Assembly (NCBI RefSeq): GCF_030123065.1
Contig: NZ_CP126093.1
Location: 3,042,001-3,106,000 of the forward strand
Length of the DNA: 64,000 nt
Source of the DNA: Neobacillus sp. DY30
Lineage (GTDB): Bacteria > Bacillota > Bacilli > Bacillales > Cytobacillaceae
Direction of reading: 5' to 3'
The notes beneath the pieces were generated by a model. That model was given only the letters and a program-made list of their open reading frames with translations. It was not told where the DNA came from and searched no databases. Below, piece by piece: positions 55,833 to 64,000 of this stretch. Each line of letters begins with the position of its first letter. Within the stretch, counting starts at the first letter, position 1. The position numbers and the translations under genes are program-made.

Positions 55833-57047
55833 ATGAGTAATTATGATTTGCAAAAGGGATTGGACAGGCGGCGCTTTATCAAAATCGGCGGGTTGAGTAC
55901 ATTGGCATTAACACTAGGGTCAGCGGGCATTCCGGCTAATATGTTCACGGGTAACGTACATGCCGCAGCAAATGAGGAAATCAAGCTTCAATTTAAACCA
56001 GACGGAAAATTCAAGATTGTTCAGTTTAACGATACCCAAGATGATGAAAACATTGACCGTCGTACGATCGAATTGATGGAAAAAGTTCTTGATACTGAAA
56101 AACCAGATTTTGTTGTCCTTAACGGCGACAACATTACAGGTGGCTGTGATACACCTCTTGAGATGAAACAAGCGATAAATAATGTAGCACAACCGATGGA
56201 GCAGCGAGGGATAAAGTGGGCGATTACATATGGAAACCATGATGAGGACTCCACTCCAAAAAGTGGCCTAAATGAAGAGGATATGCTCGAAATTTACATG
56301 TCTTACAAATACAATTTAAACAAGCCGAGTGTAAAAGATATTAATGGAACAGGAAATATGAATCTCCTTATCAAAAATTCCAAAGGTACGGATGCTGCTT
56401 TTAATCTTTGGCTGCTTGACAGTGGGAGATATGCTCCTAATACCATTGCTGGTCAAGACTTTAAGGGATATCCAACCTGGGACTGGCTGCGTTTTAACCA
56501 AGTAAGCTGGTATTACGAAACCTCTAAAAAATTAGAGAAACAATGGGGGCACAAGGTTCCTTCGCTTGTATTTATTCATATTCCACTTTGGGAACATCGA
56601 TATATGTGGTTTGCGAGTGTAGATAGCAGAACGGACGAAAACCACGCTAAAGCTGTGAACAAACATCATATTGTCGGAGAACGAAATGAAGAGGAATGCC
56701 CTGGCCCGGTCAATAGCGGCATGTTCTCAGCTATGCTTGAGAGGGGAGATGTCAAAGGTGTTTTCTGCGGCCATGATCATATAAACACCTACATGGGTAA
56801 CTACTATGGCATCCTGCTTGGCTATGCTGGAAATACCGGTTTTGGTACATATGGTCTTCCGGGTGCAGAGCGAAATAGGCTACGCGGTGCAAGGGTGTTT
56901 AATTTGGATGAAAATACTGCAGATGTGCTGGTAGAAACACATATGGTGTTTGCAAAAGACTATGGTATCGATCTGACTGCCAATGACCAGAGCATTTCTC
57001 CGGGTCCTATCGATGAAAGCAAGAAGAAAGAAAAAGTAGTTAAATAG
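55833..57047 (+). CDS. Tat-exported metallophosphoesterase
   Basis: This product of about 404 residues has a twin-arginine signal (LDRRRFIKIGGLSTLALTLG) and a cut near VHAAANEE. The calcineurin-type motifs are in the expected order: FNDTQDDE (replacing D-x-H), VLNGDNITGG (GDxx), TYGNHDED (GNHD), FIHIPLWEH and FCGHDHINTYMG (GHDH). It resembles Dcr2/purple-acid-phosphatase-like proteins outside the membrane. ATG 55833 follows GGGGAG; the longer frame from 55614 would bury the Tat signal. A terminator follows. Confidence 0.88.
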   Translation: MSNYDLQKGLDRRRFIKIGGLSTLALTLGSAGIPANMFTGNVHAAANEEIKLQFKPDGKFKIVQFNDTQDDENIDRRTIELMEKVLDTEKPDFVVLNGDNITGGCDTPLEMKQAINNVAQPMEQRGIKWAITYGNHDEDSTPKSGLNEEDMLEIYMSYKYNLNKPSVKDINGTGNMNLLIKNSKGTDAAFNLWLLDSGRYAPNTIAGQDFKGYPTWDWLRFNQVSWYYETSKKLEKQWGHKVPSLVFIHIPLWEHRYMWFASVDSRTDENHAKAVNKHHIVGERNEEECPGPVNSGMFSAMLERGDVKGVFCGHDHINTYMGNYYGILLGYAGNTGFGTYGLPGAERNRLRGARVFNLDENTADVLVETHMVFAKDYGIDLTANDQSISPGPIDESKKKEKVVK

Positions 57048-57054
57048 ATTGGCT

Positions 57055-57090
57055 AAAACGGGTGGTAACAGTTACTACCCGTTTTATTTT
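57055..57090 (+). terminator. Terminator
   Basis: AAAACGGGT-GTAAC / GTTAC-ACCCGTTTT with a short loop and T-run lies just after the phosphoesterase stop. Confidence 0.85.
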
Positions 57091-57177
57091 TTGAGGTGGC
57101 ATAATACTGGATGGGGATAAAAACCTACCTACAGAAAATTTGAAAGTTCCGAATTAATTAGGAAAAAGTTCTACCGC

Positions 57178-57245
57178 TGTTTTTAACCAGCTCATTGGAT
57201 AAAGGATGAGCTTACAAAGTGAATGATCCAACTATTAAAAGAGAT
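57178..57245 (+). pseudogene. Degraded paralogue fragment of the 54864 gene
   Basis: TGTTTTTAACCAGCTCATTG and the following GATAAAGGATGAGCTTACAA match VVINQPHWKKDELTN of the gene at 54864 (reading FNQLHWIKDELTK with frame damage). Nothing else of that gene is left. The remainder of 57091-57376 shows no feature. Confidence 0.5.
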
Positions 57246-57376
57246 AATAACAAGGGTTGGATTCGCATGAAGCTTATAAGGACGGTAAGTTTTAGAATAT
57301 ATGGGAAAAATAACTTCATAAAGATACATTTTTTATTATGAATAATACATTTATCGATTATAGAAGGAGTTTTTAG

Positions 57377-58438
57377 GTGGATATTCTCGATATAAAGAAT
57401 ATAGTAAAGGACTTGCCAGAAAAGGAAGTAAGGTCATACTTGCAATTTATTCTTTATAGAATTGCATTATTAGAGGATAAAGAAAATTCTTTAGTTGAGT
57501 TAGCAAATGATCTTAAAGAAATTTTTAATGAAATTCTCTATCCAGAAGTTACAGAGTTAGATCCATTTGGAAAGAGTGATTATAAAAAAGTTAATATACA
57601 ATTTGGCTACCCATATTTAAGACAACCATTAAAAGAATTAAACTTACTAAAAGAAGAGCTTAGTCTGGCTTTCCACGACAATTTTTCTATTGCTCCTCTA
57701 TATAGTTTAGATAGCGAAAAGGGACAAACAGATAGATTTTATTGGTTAAAAAACAACCTATCTAATGAATATGAAGTTGAATTTTATAAAAAAAGTTTTC
57801 CAAAAATAATTTCTCAATTATTATCAATTCCTGAAAAAGTTCCAATTTACATTTGGGTATCAGAAAATGCAAATGAACAAACAGCTCTTCTTTTTACAAT
57901 GTTTTTGTTGCGTGAACGAAAAAACAGTATTTATATCATTGATACTGCAACATTGTATAGAAAATTGTTTGAAAAAAAGGCTAAGAAGTATGTACCCTTT
58001 TTTTCGGGTGAAATAATTTTAGAAGAATTACAAACCATATATACATATAGTCAAGAAAACAAACACATTTTATCAGACATTGAGCGTGAGCATTATGAAA
58101 AAAAGTGGTTAGCCCTTTCAAACAATCCTAGTACATTAAGAATATGGGAAAACGGAGAAATAAAAGTTGTAGCTGAAGACTATTACGATGACTTTATAAT
58201 TGAAAAAGCTAAGAAGCTGATTGGGAAGAAAAAGGGATTTATTATGTGTGCAAGATTAGTGGGTGAAGTTTATGGACATATTCTTCAATATATCGGAGAC
58301 GGTTTTTTGGAATATAGGGTTAGAAAATTAATCGAAAAGGGAATTTTTGAATATGAAGGTAGCCTAGAAGCAATGCGTTATTACGGGATTAAATTAAGTA
58401 AATCATTTATGGAAAATCACAGTGAAAAGATACATTGA
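57377..58438 (+). CDS. DUF1835/DUF3658-type protein
   Basis: This 353-residue soluble protein has a central segment (VPIYIWVSENANEQTALLFTMFLLRERKNSIYIIDTATL) and a C-terminal helical part (LVGEVYGHILQYIGDGFLEYRVRKLIEKGIFEYEG) that match the DUF1835 plus DUF3658 layout of Bacillaceae proteins. Function unknown. Start GTG has GAAGGAG eight bases upstream. A terminator follows. Confidence 0.75.
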   Translation: MDILDIKNIVKDLPEKEVRSYLQFILYRIALLEDKENSLVELANDLKEIFNEILYPEVTELDPFGKSDYKKVNIQFGYPYLRQPLKELNLLKEELSLAFHDNFSIAPLYSLDSEKGQTDRFYWLKNNLSNEYEVEFYKKSFPKIISQLLSIPEKVPIYIWVSENANEQTALLFTMFLLRERKNSIYIIDTATLYRKLFEKKAKKYVPFFSGEIILEELQTIYTYSQENKHILSDIEREHYEKKWLALSNNPSTLRIWENGEIKVVAEDYYDDFIIEKAKKLIGKKKGFIMCARLVGEVYGHILQYIGDGFLEYRVRKLIEKGIFEYEGSLEAMRYYGIKLSKSFMENHSEKIH

Positions 58439-58440
58439 GG

Positions 58441-58469
58441 GAAGCTTGGAATAAGCTTCTCTTTTTTTT
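58441..58469 (+). terminator. Terminator
   Basis: GAAGCTT / AAGCTTC with a five-base loop and eight T. Confidence 0.8.
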
Positions 58470-59071
58470 CAGTTCCCCCCACATTCTACAACAACCATAC
58501 ATAAATAATAATGTAGAGGGATCTTACCAACTCCTCATGTGTTGCTAAATACAATTTGGAAGCGTAGAAAAAGATAGATGCTGAAATTACAAGATAGAGT
58601 TTATTCGTAGGAACTCTTTTTGTTAAAGACAAAAATTCAGTATTTTGACATTTTTCTCCTTACATTGTTAAATGAATTAATGATAAATTTATTATTGAAT
58701 CGAAAATAACCAAAGTAATATCAGTAATAGTAAAAGGGGGGGATAAGCTAGGAAACACGTATTTGGTTTCGCATTTGGCATCTTTGAACGTTTATTTTGT
58801 TAATAAATCCTCACGAACTTTTATGTTAAACTCTTCAAGTTATTTCCATACTTTTATCACAAAGATATTCCTCCCTCTTGATTTTAATATCATTTCCTAT
58901 TATTTACTTTCAGTTTCCTACTATTGCATTCCAAGCTTCTAAAATGGTTTTCCAAGGAAGTTTTCAATGGCATAATCTTTCTTCCAGTTAGTCGAGGGAA
59001 TTCGTATTTTTCTGAGCTAATTTAATAGATCCAAGTAATTTTTTCGAATTCATAAAAATGGAGGTTTTGTT
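58470..59071. other. Gap without a recognised gene
   Basis: It contains an imperfect copy (about 58600-58630) of the GAGCTC-type terminator module, with TTTTTGTTAAAGAC after it, and otherwise AT-rich sequence. Confidence 0.45.
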
Positions 59072-59369
59072 ATGGAGGAAACACTTAATAGTATTCTTTC
59101 AGAACTACAGCATCTTAATAAGGACCAACAAGAAGTAATGAAAGGGCAGAAGGAACTTATAGGGCGTATAGAAAGTTTAGAAAAAGGTCATAAAAAGTTA
59201 ATGACAAACTGAATTAATTAAACAAACAACCACACTTATGACTGAAAACTTCACGGATATTCGGAAAGATATGAAAGCATTAGCATTGGATGTTAACTCT
59301 GATGTTGAGCTTTTATTCAAAGAAATGGCTGATGTAAAGAGAAAAGTCAATAAACTTGAAAAGAAATAA
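59072..59369 (+). pseudogene. Coiled-coil protein gene with a +1 frameshift
   Basis: ATG 59072 follows GGAGG. The frame reads EETLNSILSELQHLNKDQQE, VMKGQKELIGRIESLEKGHKKLMTN, stop. The next frame continues TELIKQTTTLMTENFTDIRK and DMKALALDVNSDVELLFKEM to 59369. Together these make a coiled coil of about 99 residues of a type common in Bacillus. One extra base near 59207-59211 breaks it. Confidence 0.65.
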
Positions 59370-59867
59370 ATACAAGACATTTGGCAACTAAGTGAAATTT
59401 CTTAAATTAAGCGGATCACTTGATGGGTATTGTTTAATAAGGCATAACATATGAAAAATGGTCAAATCTATGAGATTATTTTCGATGCGGTGGGCAATAC
59501 ATCTTACAGAATGTAAAGGATCTCTCACGCAAAAAGGTGTCTACCTTTCCACGGTATTTTCATTATCCATTCTTTTTATAAAATAATTACGGAAAAGAGC
59601 TCATTATTGTGAGCTCTTTTTGTTATAGATTTGCCTGCCTCCCTCACAATATTAAGTTGCCAACTATTCTATCATTTTCTATCTATCTAAAAACCTATCT
59701 ACCTTCACCAAAATCCGAGAATTACTGGCACCGAATGTAAAAATGTGCTGATACCATCGGACAGAGGCCTTGTCCCTTTTTTTGAAAATTCATACGTTAC
59801 ATTACGTGCCTTGAGGCTTATAAAAGATCTTCGGTACAAATGAATGTTTAAAAGGGAGAGGTTATGT
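59370..59867. other. Gap with one terminator
   Basis: Apart from the terminator at 59593-59621 I see no feature until the RBS of the next gene (AGGGAGAGG). Confidence 0.5.
59593..59621 (+). terminator. Terminator, GAGCTC module
   Basis: AAAAGAGCTCA / TGAGCTCTTTT followed by TGTTATAGA. It is near-identical in its arms and tail to that at 55488. Confidence 0.8.
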
Positions 59868-61310
59868 TTGGGTATAAGAAGATGTTGTTGTGAATGCCCT
59901 GATTGTAGAGGTAGTTCATGTTTTGAATTCGAAAGAAGGGTGAATAATACAGATTTTGATGTTCAAAATTTCCCACGTATCACTCAAAGTGAGACAAGCA
60001 TTGGACGTTTTGGAGATTTCATTCTTTATGGATTTAATGATAGCAATGATGCAAATCTTAATAGGTTTTCAGGATTTGCCTTTTCAAACAACCTTGGGTT
60101 AACTTGGACGGATGGAGGTTCTCTGCCGGTAAATCCAAACGGATTGAATGGAGGAGATCCAGTCATTGCAGTTGATCGAAATGGAGTTTTTTATTATGGC
60201 CAAATTGGAATAGAAGTGGTGAATGGTAACCGACAAGGAGTTATCAGTGTCTCAACCGGCACGTTTACCCCACAGGGAACCATCACTTTGAATCCCCCTC
60301 AAGTAGTGGGTCGAGGGCAAAATATTGAAAATGATATTTCACAGGATAAGGAATGGATTACAGTAGGTCCTGATGCTGCTAGACCAGGACAAGAAGCTCT
60401 GTATATAACATGGACAGACTTTTCTGTTAACCCGCAAACGATCCGTTTTTCAAAATATGCCACAGGTGTCAATTTAACTCCTCTTATTACAGACCAAGTA
60501 ATTGTACCTGGAGGGGGTGTACAAGGCTCATTTCCTGTAGTGGATGCTGCGGGCAATATTTATGTTTTTTATTTAGAGAACAATGGCTTTAATGTTTTGG
60601 GCCAGCCTAATCGTACCATTCGCATGGTCAGATCAACAAATGGCGGGGTAACTTTTCCAACGAACGTAGCAGTTTCGGCTCCTTTTGCTGCCGCCGCTAC
60701 TGATACAGTCGCTTGTGCTCGACCGTCGATTGGGCTAGATAATACAAGGCGGATTCGAATGAATGAGTTTCCTCATGCTGCTATTGGGCCAGATGGCACC
60801 CTTTATGTTGTGTGGAGTCAAGGCAGTGTCGTGAACGGAACTACCATCATTGATGTGATGTTAGCGTACAGCAATAACCAGGGTAATACGTGGACCACCG
60901 TGAATATGACGTCTGATAGAAATACTTTTGCGTTCTTCCCTTCTGTTGCGGTCAATCAAAACGGAGCCCACGTTCAGTATAATCGTTTCAATGACCAGGG
61001 AGGCACGCTTCAGGGTATCGGGAATGGTAGCTTTGCTATATTTGTGAGAAGCTTTTCTATTGCAGGTGGCATAAGAAATGAAAGAATGGTAAGTACCGAA
61101 TTTTCCCCAATTCCAGTCACAAACCCTAACCCAGGTAATGATGTAGCAAGATGCTATATGGGCGATTACAATCAAATTATTACTGGCCCTGGAAATTGCT
61201 TGCTCCACTCCTGGGGAGATAATCGAAATGAAATTACTGTCAATAACATCACTCGTATTAACCCTGATGTTTTCTTTAGTAGAACCATCTCGTGCATTAA
61301 TGAATTATGA
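59868..61310 (+). CDS. BNR/sialidase-like beta-propeller protein
   Basis: This product of about 480 residues has a Cys-rich N terminus (CCCECPDCRGSSCFEFERR) and then a repeated beta-propeller pattern with Asp-box-like turns: FSNNLGLTWTDGG, RSTNGGVTFPTNV and YSNNQGNTWTTVN. It resembles exo-alpha-sialidase/BNR families, but the catalytic arginine triad cannot be confirmed. There is no signal peptide. The likely start is TTG 59868 after AGGGAGAGG; ATG 59844 lies before the RBS. It may be a spore-surface or cell-surface protein. Confidence 0.7.
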   Translation: MGIRRCCCECPDCRGSSCFEFERRVNNTDFDVQNFPRITQSETSIGRFGDFILYGFNDSNDANLNRFSGFAFSNNLGLTWTDGGSLPVNPNGLNGGDPVIAVDRNGVFYYGQIGIEVVNGNRQGVISVSTGTFTPQGTITLNPPQVVGRGQNIENDISQDKEWITVGPDAARPGQEALYITWTDFSVNPQTIRFSKYATGVNLTPLITDQVIVPGGGVQGSFPVVDAAGNIYVFYLENNGFNVLGQPNRTIRMVRSTNGGVTFPTNVAVSAPFAAAATDTVACARPSIGLDNTRRIRMNEFPHAAIGPDGTLYVVWSQGSVVNGTTIIDVMLAYSNNQGNTWTTVNMTSDRNTFAFFPSVAVNQNGAHVQYNRFNDQGGTLQGIGNGSFAIFVRSFSIAGGIRNERMVSTEFSPIPVTNPNPGNDVARCYMGDYNQIITGPGNCLLHSWGDNRNEITVNNITRINPDVFFSRTISCINEL

Positions 61311-61351
61311 GAACTTATTCCTATTAAAAAGTAGCAAAGGAGGGCAAGAAA

Positions 61352-61486
61352 ATGGATTGCAATCCATGCCAAAATAATCATTCATTGAGTAATGCCAATC
61401 AAATGTCAAACATGATGCCAGCAAATTATGATCAGCAAACTCCTGTTAAGAAGTCACAAGTATCGAAGAAACGTAATCGTAAATGA
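61352..61486 (+). CDS. Small spore-coat-like protein of 44 residues
   Basis: After a strong CAAAGGAGGG the frame reads MDCNPCQNNHSLSNANQMS, NMMPANYDQQTPVKKSQVSK, KRNRK, stop. It is Asn/Gln/Met-rich with a basic end, like small spore-associated proteins, and lies 42 bases after the sialidase-like gene. Function is a guess from composition. Confidence 0.65.
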   Translation: MDCNPCQNNHSLSNANQMSNMMPANYDQQTPVKKSQVSKKRNRK

Positions 61487-61584
61487 TAGGGCTATCCCTT
61501 CTGTCATTTTAACCTAAACTATAATCCACCCTTGGATTCTACCTAATAGACCAACCCTTTAAGGCACAGCCTATTGCCAATCTG

Positions 61585-61613
61585 GACATGTTACCAGCAT
61601 GTCTAGTCTTTTT
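61585..61613 (+). terminator. Terminator
   Basis: GACATG / CATGTC with a seven-base loop, then TAGTCTTTTT. Confidence 0.55.
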
Positions 61614-61693
61614 AAAATTATTCAAAACTTAGTATCGTTATGGCTTGAAAAGATGAGTAATCCCTGAAGGATTTTTGTAATGTTTATCCTACT

Positions 61694-61724
61694 AGACCAG
61701 TCATTGATATTGACTGGTCTTTTT
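61694..61724 (+). terminator. Terminator
   Basis: AGACCAGTCA / TGACTGGTCT with a seven-base loop and a T-run. Confidence 0.85.
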
Positions 61725-61848
61725 GAATTTACGATCTATAAAAATCCTATACTAGCAAAGGAAATTTAACTATTTTTTAAAAATTGAAACTTTATTGTAA
61801 AATGGCCGTATTAAAAGTTATAGCCTTATAGAAAGAGGGGGAGACAGC

Positions 61849-62814
61849 ATGGGAAATATAAATAAAATCTATAAAACTGTCGGACTTATAATTTTAGGCG
61901 CCATCCTCGTTATTGTTGGATTAACCACTTGGTATACGGTCGATGAAAGTGAGCAAGCCGTTATCATTACCTTTGGAAAGGTTGAAGAAGGCGTAACCGA
62001 ACCTGGGTTACATTTTAAGCTGCCATGGCCTATTCAATCCGTTGAAACGCTATCAAAGGAAACCTTTAGTCTGCAATTTGGTTATGAAGAGAAAGATGGA
62101 AAAGTAAAAGAGTTTCCTGAAGAAACAAAAATGATTACGGGTGATGAAAATATCGTGTTAGCGGACTTAGTTGTCCAATGGAAAATAACTGATCCAGCAA
62201 AATATTTGTTTAATGCGGAGCATCCAGAAGAAATATTGTACAATTCTACCTCTGCCTCTTTAAGAAGTATTATCGGCAGTTCCAAAATTGACGATGCTTT
62301 AACCTCTGGAAAGGCAGAAATCGAAGCCGATGTCCGGGATTTGTTATCAACATTGGTAGAAAAATACGATATCGGCATTTCGATATTGGCCGTTAAGCTT
62401 CAGGATGTGGAACTGCCTAATGAAGAGGTCAGAAAAGCCTTTACAAATGTAACAGATGCCCGTGAAACGATGAATACCAAGATTAATGAGGCAGGGAAAT
62501 ATCGAAACAAACGAACCAATGAAGCCAAAGGGGAAGAGGCTGCTCTTAAGTCCAAAGCCCAAGGTGATAAAGCAGCAAGGATTGAAACAGCAAGAGGGGA
62601 TGTTTCTGTTTTCAATAAGCTATATGATGAATACCGGACAAATCCTGACATCACGCGTGAGCGGTTAATGTTAGAAACACTTGAACAAGTTCTTCCTAAC
62701 GCTGAAATCTATATTATGAACGATAATGGAGATACGTTAAAATATTTCCCAATCAGACCTTTGGAAAACGCACAGCCAAAGACAAATGGGGAAGGAAGTG
62801 AAAAAAATGAGTAA
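61849..62814 (+). CDS. hflK: HflK-like SPFH/band-7 membrane protein
   Basis: This 321-residue protein has one N-terminal membrane segment (VGLIILGAILVIVGLTTWYTV) and an SPFH domain (VDESEQAVIITFGKVEEGVTEPGLHFKLPWP, DLVVQWKITDPAKYLFN, DVELPNEEVRKAF). An Ala/Lys-rich coiled coil and RLMLETLEQVLPNAEIYIM follow. HflK and HflC form a membrane complex that modulates FtsH in enteric bacteria. This pair is of the same build; the role in Bacillaceae is less clear. It overlaps hflC by eight bases. RBS AAAGAGGGGGA. Confidence 0.88.
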   Translation: MGNINKIYKTVGLIILGAILVIVGLTTWYTVDESEQAVIITFGKVEEGVTEPGLHFKLPWPIQSVETLSKETFSLQFGYEEKDGKVKEFPEETKMITGDENIVLADLVVQWKITDPAKYLFNAEHPEEILYNSTSASLRSIIGSSKIDDALTSGKAEIEADVRDLLSTLVEKYDIGISILAVKLQDVELPNEEVRKAFTNVTDARETMNTKINEAGKYRNKRTNEAKGEEAALKSKAQGDKAARIETARGDVSVFNKLYDEYRTNPDITRERLMLETLEQVLPNAEIYIMNDNGDTLKYFPIRPLENAQPKTNGEGSEKNE

Positions 62815-63742
62815 TGATAATGTAGTTAGCTTAGAAGGTCGCGGCCCAAAAGGATTCAATTGGAAAAATTATACCAAAATAGGCACCTTTTTCGTCATCG
62901 TCATCATCCTCTTAGCCATATTCCTTTCAAGTCTCATTGTTGTAAAAGAAGGCGAATATAAAGTGATTCGGCAGTTTGGAGAAGTGGTACGGATTGTGAA
63001 AACCCCAGGTCTAACCTATAAAATTCCATTCATTCAAAGTGTCACGACGCTGCCAAAATATCAAATGACGTATGATGTTACCGAAGCTGAGATTAACACG
63101 AAAGATAAGAAACGGATGCTCATCGATAACTATGCCATTTGGAGAATTGAAGATCCGAAAAAGATGATCACCAATGCAAGAACCGTTGAAAAAGCGGAAT
63201 CCCGAATGGAGGAATTTATTTACTCCGTGGTACGTTCAGAGCTCGGGCAGTTAAACTATGATGAAATCATTAATGATGAAAAATCTTCACGTGGTTCTTT
63301 AAATGATCGAATTACAGAAAAGGTGAATGAACTTCTCGGAAATGATCATTATGGAATTGTGGTTACGGATGTCAGGATGAAACGGACGGATCTACCTTCA
63401 GAGAATGAACAGTCCGTATTCACAAGAATGATTTCTGAACGAGAATCGAAAGCACAGGAATATTTGTCTATGGGTGATGCAGAAAAGAATAGAATTGAGG
63501 CTGATACGGATCGAGAAGTGCAGGAATTGCTCTCAAAAGCGAAAGCGGAGGCAGAATCCATTCGTGCTGAAGGGGAAGCGGAAGCAGCTAGAATCTATAA
63601 TCAAGCTTTCTCTAAAGATCCAGAATTTTATTCCATGTTCCGTACGTTAGAATCCTATAAAAAGACCATCAATGATCAGACGGTTATCGTCCTTCCTTCT
63701 GATTCTCCTTACGCACGTTTACTGATGGGATATATCGATTAA
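62807..63742 (+). CDS. hflC: HflC-like SPFH/band-7 membrane protein
   Basis: This protein of about 311 residues has a short N-terminal tail, one membrane segment (IGTFFVIVIILLAIFLSSLIV), an SPFH domain (VKEGEYKVIRQFGEVVRIVKTPGLTYKIPF, NYAIWRIEDPKKMI, MKRTDLPSENEQSVFTRM) and a coiled coil. It ends FYSMFRTLESYKKTINDQTVIVLPSDSPY. ATG 62807 has GGAAGG upstream inside the end of hflK, so the two are coupled. The first 13 residues include SLEGRGPKGFNWKNY. Confidence 0.88.
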   Translation: MSNDNVVSLEGRGPKGFNWKNYTKIGTFFVIVIILLAIFLSSLIVVKEGEYKVIRQFGEVVRIVKTPGLTYKIPFIQSVTTLPKYQMTYDVTEAEINTKDKKRMLIDNYAIWRIEDPKKMITNARTVEKAESRMEEFIYSVVRSELGQLNYDEIINDEKSSRGSLNDRITEKVNELLGNDHYGIVVTDVRMKRTDLPSENEQSVFTRMISERESKAQEYLSMGDAEKNRIEADTDREVQELLSKAKAEAESIRAEGEAEAARIYNQAFSKDPEFYSMFRTLESYKKTINDQTVIVLPSDSPYARLLMGYID

Positions 63743-63773
63743 TGGTATCACCAAATTAAATAAAATAGAAGTG

Positions 63774-63805
63774 CCCTGCTATTTCCATTGGAGTAGCAGG
63801 GTTTG
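63774..63805 (+). terminator. Weak hairpin after hflC
   Basis: CCCTGCT / AGCAGGG with a 14-base loop and only TTTG following. Read-through into the next gene is likely. Confidence 0.6.
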
Positions 63806-63832
63806 TGGTTTAAATGAAGGGAGGGAAAAGGA

Positions 63833-64000
63833 ATGAATCGTATACGGATCGTTTCCATTTTATCTTTGTTATTCGGCTTATTGTTTATGCTGGTTCCTGT
63901 GGACAGCTCTGCAAAAGGGGAAGTTGTCTATGTGGTGCCGATTGAAGAAACGGTTGAAAAGGGATTGTACGCTTTTTTGAAAAGAGCTGTTGAAACGGCT
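63833..64000 (+). CDS. NfeD-family membrane protease, N-terminal part
   Basis: The first 56 codons are seen. A signal sequence (NRIRIVSILSLLFGLLFMLVPVDSSA) is followed by GEVVYVVPIEETVEKGLYAFLKRAVETA, the start of the ClpP-class domain of NfeD1b-type proteins, where PI-x-x-x-V-x-x-G-L is typical. ATG 63833 follows GGGAGGG and AAAAGGA. NfeD proteins are often encoded with band-7 proteins, which fits hflK-hflC just upstream. The gene runs off the right edge. Confidence 0.8.
   Translation, partial: MNRIRIVSILSLLFGLLFMLVPVDSSAKGEVVYVVPIEETVEKGLYAFLKRAVETA

Larger units (their letters stand above)
61487..61848. other. Gap with two terminators
   Basis: It contains the two terminator hairpins at 61585 and 61694, and the promoter region of hflK, where no single promoter stands out. 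Confidence 0.5.

Noticed and set aside
1..64000. Retron or group II intron
   Set aside because: No reverse transcriptase motif (YxDD context) is found in any frame that I examined.

Overview
The window looks like a chromosome segment of a low-GC, spore-former-type Bacillaceae (Bacillus, Neobacillus or Mesobacillus grade). The support is strong Shine-Dalgarno sites with frequent TTG/GTG starts, a Bacillus-type malate dehydrogenase, a ComK-like remnant, an HflK-HflC-NfeD locus and an IS231-like IS4 element. I cannot name the species from the sequence alone.

Region 1 (1-11100) is an ethanolamine-utilisation microcompartment operon on the plus strand: eutH (3' part only), eutS, eutP, eutA, eutB, eutC, eutL, eutE, eutM, pduL, a Firmicute-specific eut protein, eutN, a second eutM-like shell gene with a basic tail, and a malate dehydrogenase. 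A strong intrinsic terminator just before eutA overlaps a small hexaloop stem, as expected for EutV (ANTAR) antitermination. EutC, EutE, PduL and the Firmicute-specific protein carry look-alike amphipathic helices that probably target them into the shell.

Region 2 (11100-18700) holds decaying or small genes: a winged-helix-like protein, a ComK remnant, a frameshifted CoA-disulfide-reductase-like gene, frameshifted GNAT and DNA-alkylation-repair-like genes, a helicase cut off at a palindromic repeat, and an intact ATP-dependent DNA ligase.

Region 3 (18700-40200) is an AT-rich defence island. It has a TIR protein with a small membrane partner, a degenerate tRNA-Arg copy (possible old attachment site), a second TIR-like (CAP12 type) protein, a two-gene Druantia III-like system (about 930 and 1880 residues), a C5-cytosine methyltransferase with a type II restriction enzyme whose junction is duplicated, an HNH nuclease, and an unfamiliar three-gene cassette. 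The cassette encodes a sigma-like HTH protein, a ParB-like protein and a SNF2-type ATPase. It is preceded by a tandem array whose 45-codon units lie in frame with its first gene. I consider this cassette the best candidate for an undescribed system.

Region 4 (40200-48600) is a belt of freshly broken genes (DUF6884-like, DUF7662-like, RraB-like, NERD helicase and others). It also has an M23-type peptidase and a 916-bp deletion derivative of an IS231-like element with intact ends and an 11-bp target duplication.

Region 5 (48600-64000) returns to ordinary chromosome. It has an NmrA-like oxidoreductase; a minus-strand operon (RpiR regulator, M20 deacylase, GNAT, N-acylamino-acid racemase, YkvI-type transporter) that fits D-to-L amino acid conversion through N-succinyl intermediates; a Tat-exported metallophosphoesterase; a DUF1835 protein; a BNR/sialidase-like protein; and hflK-hflC followed by the start of nfeD.
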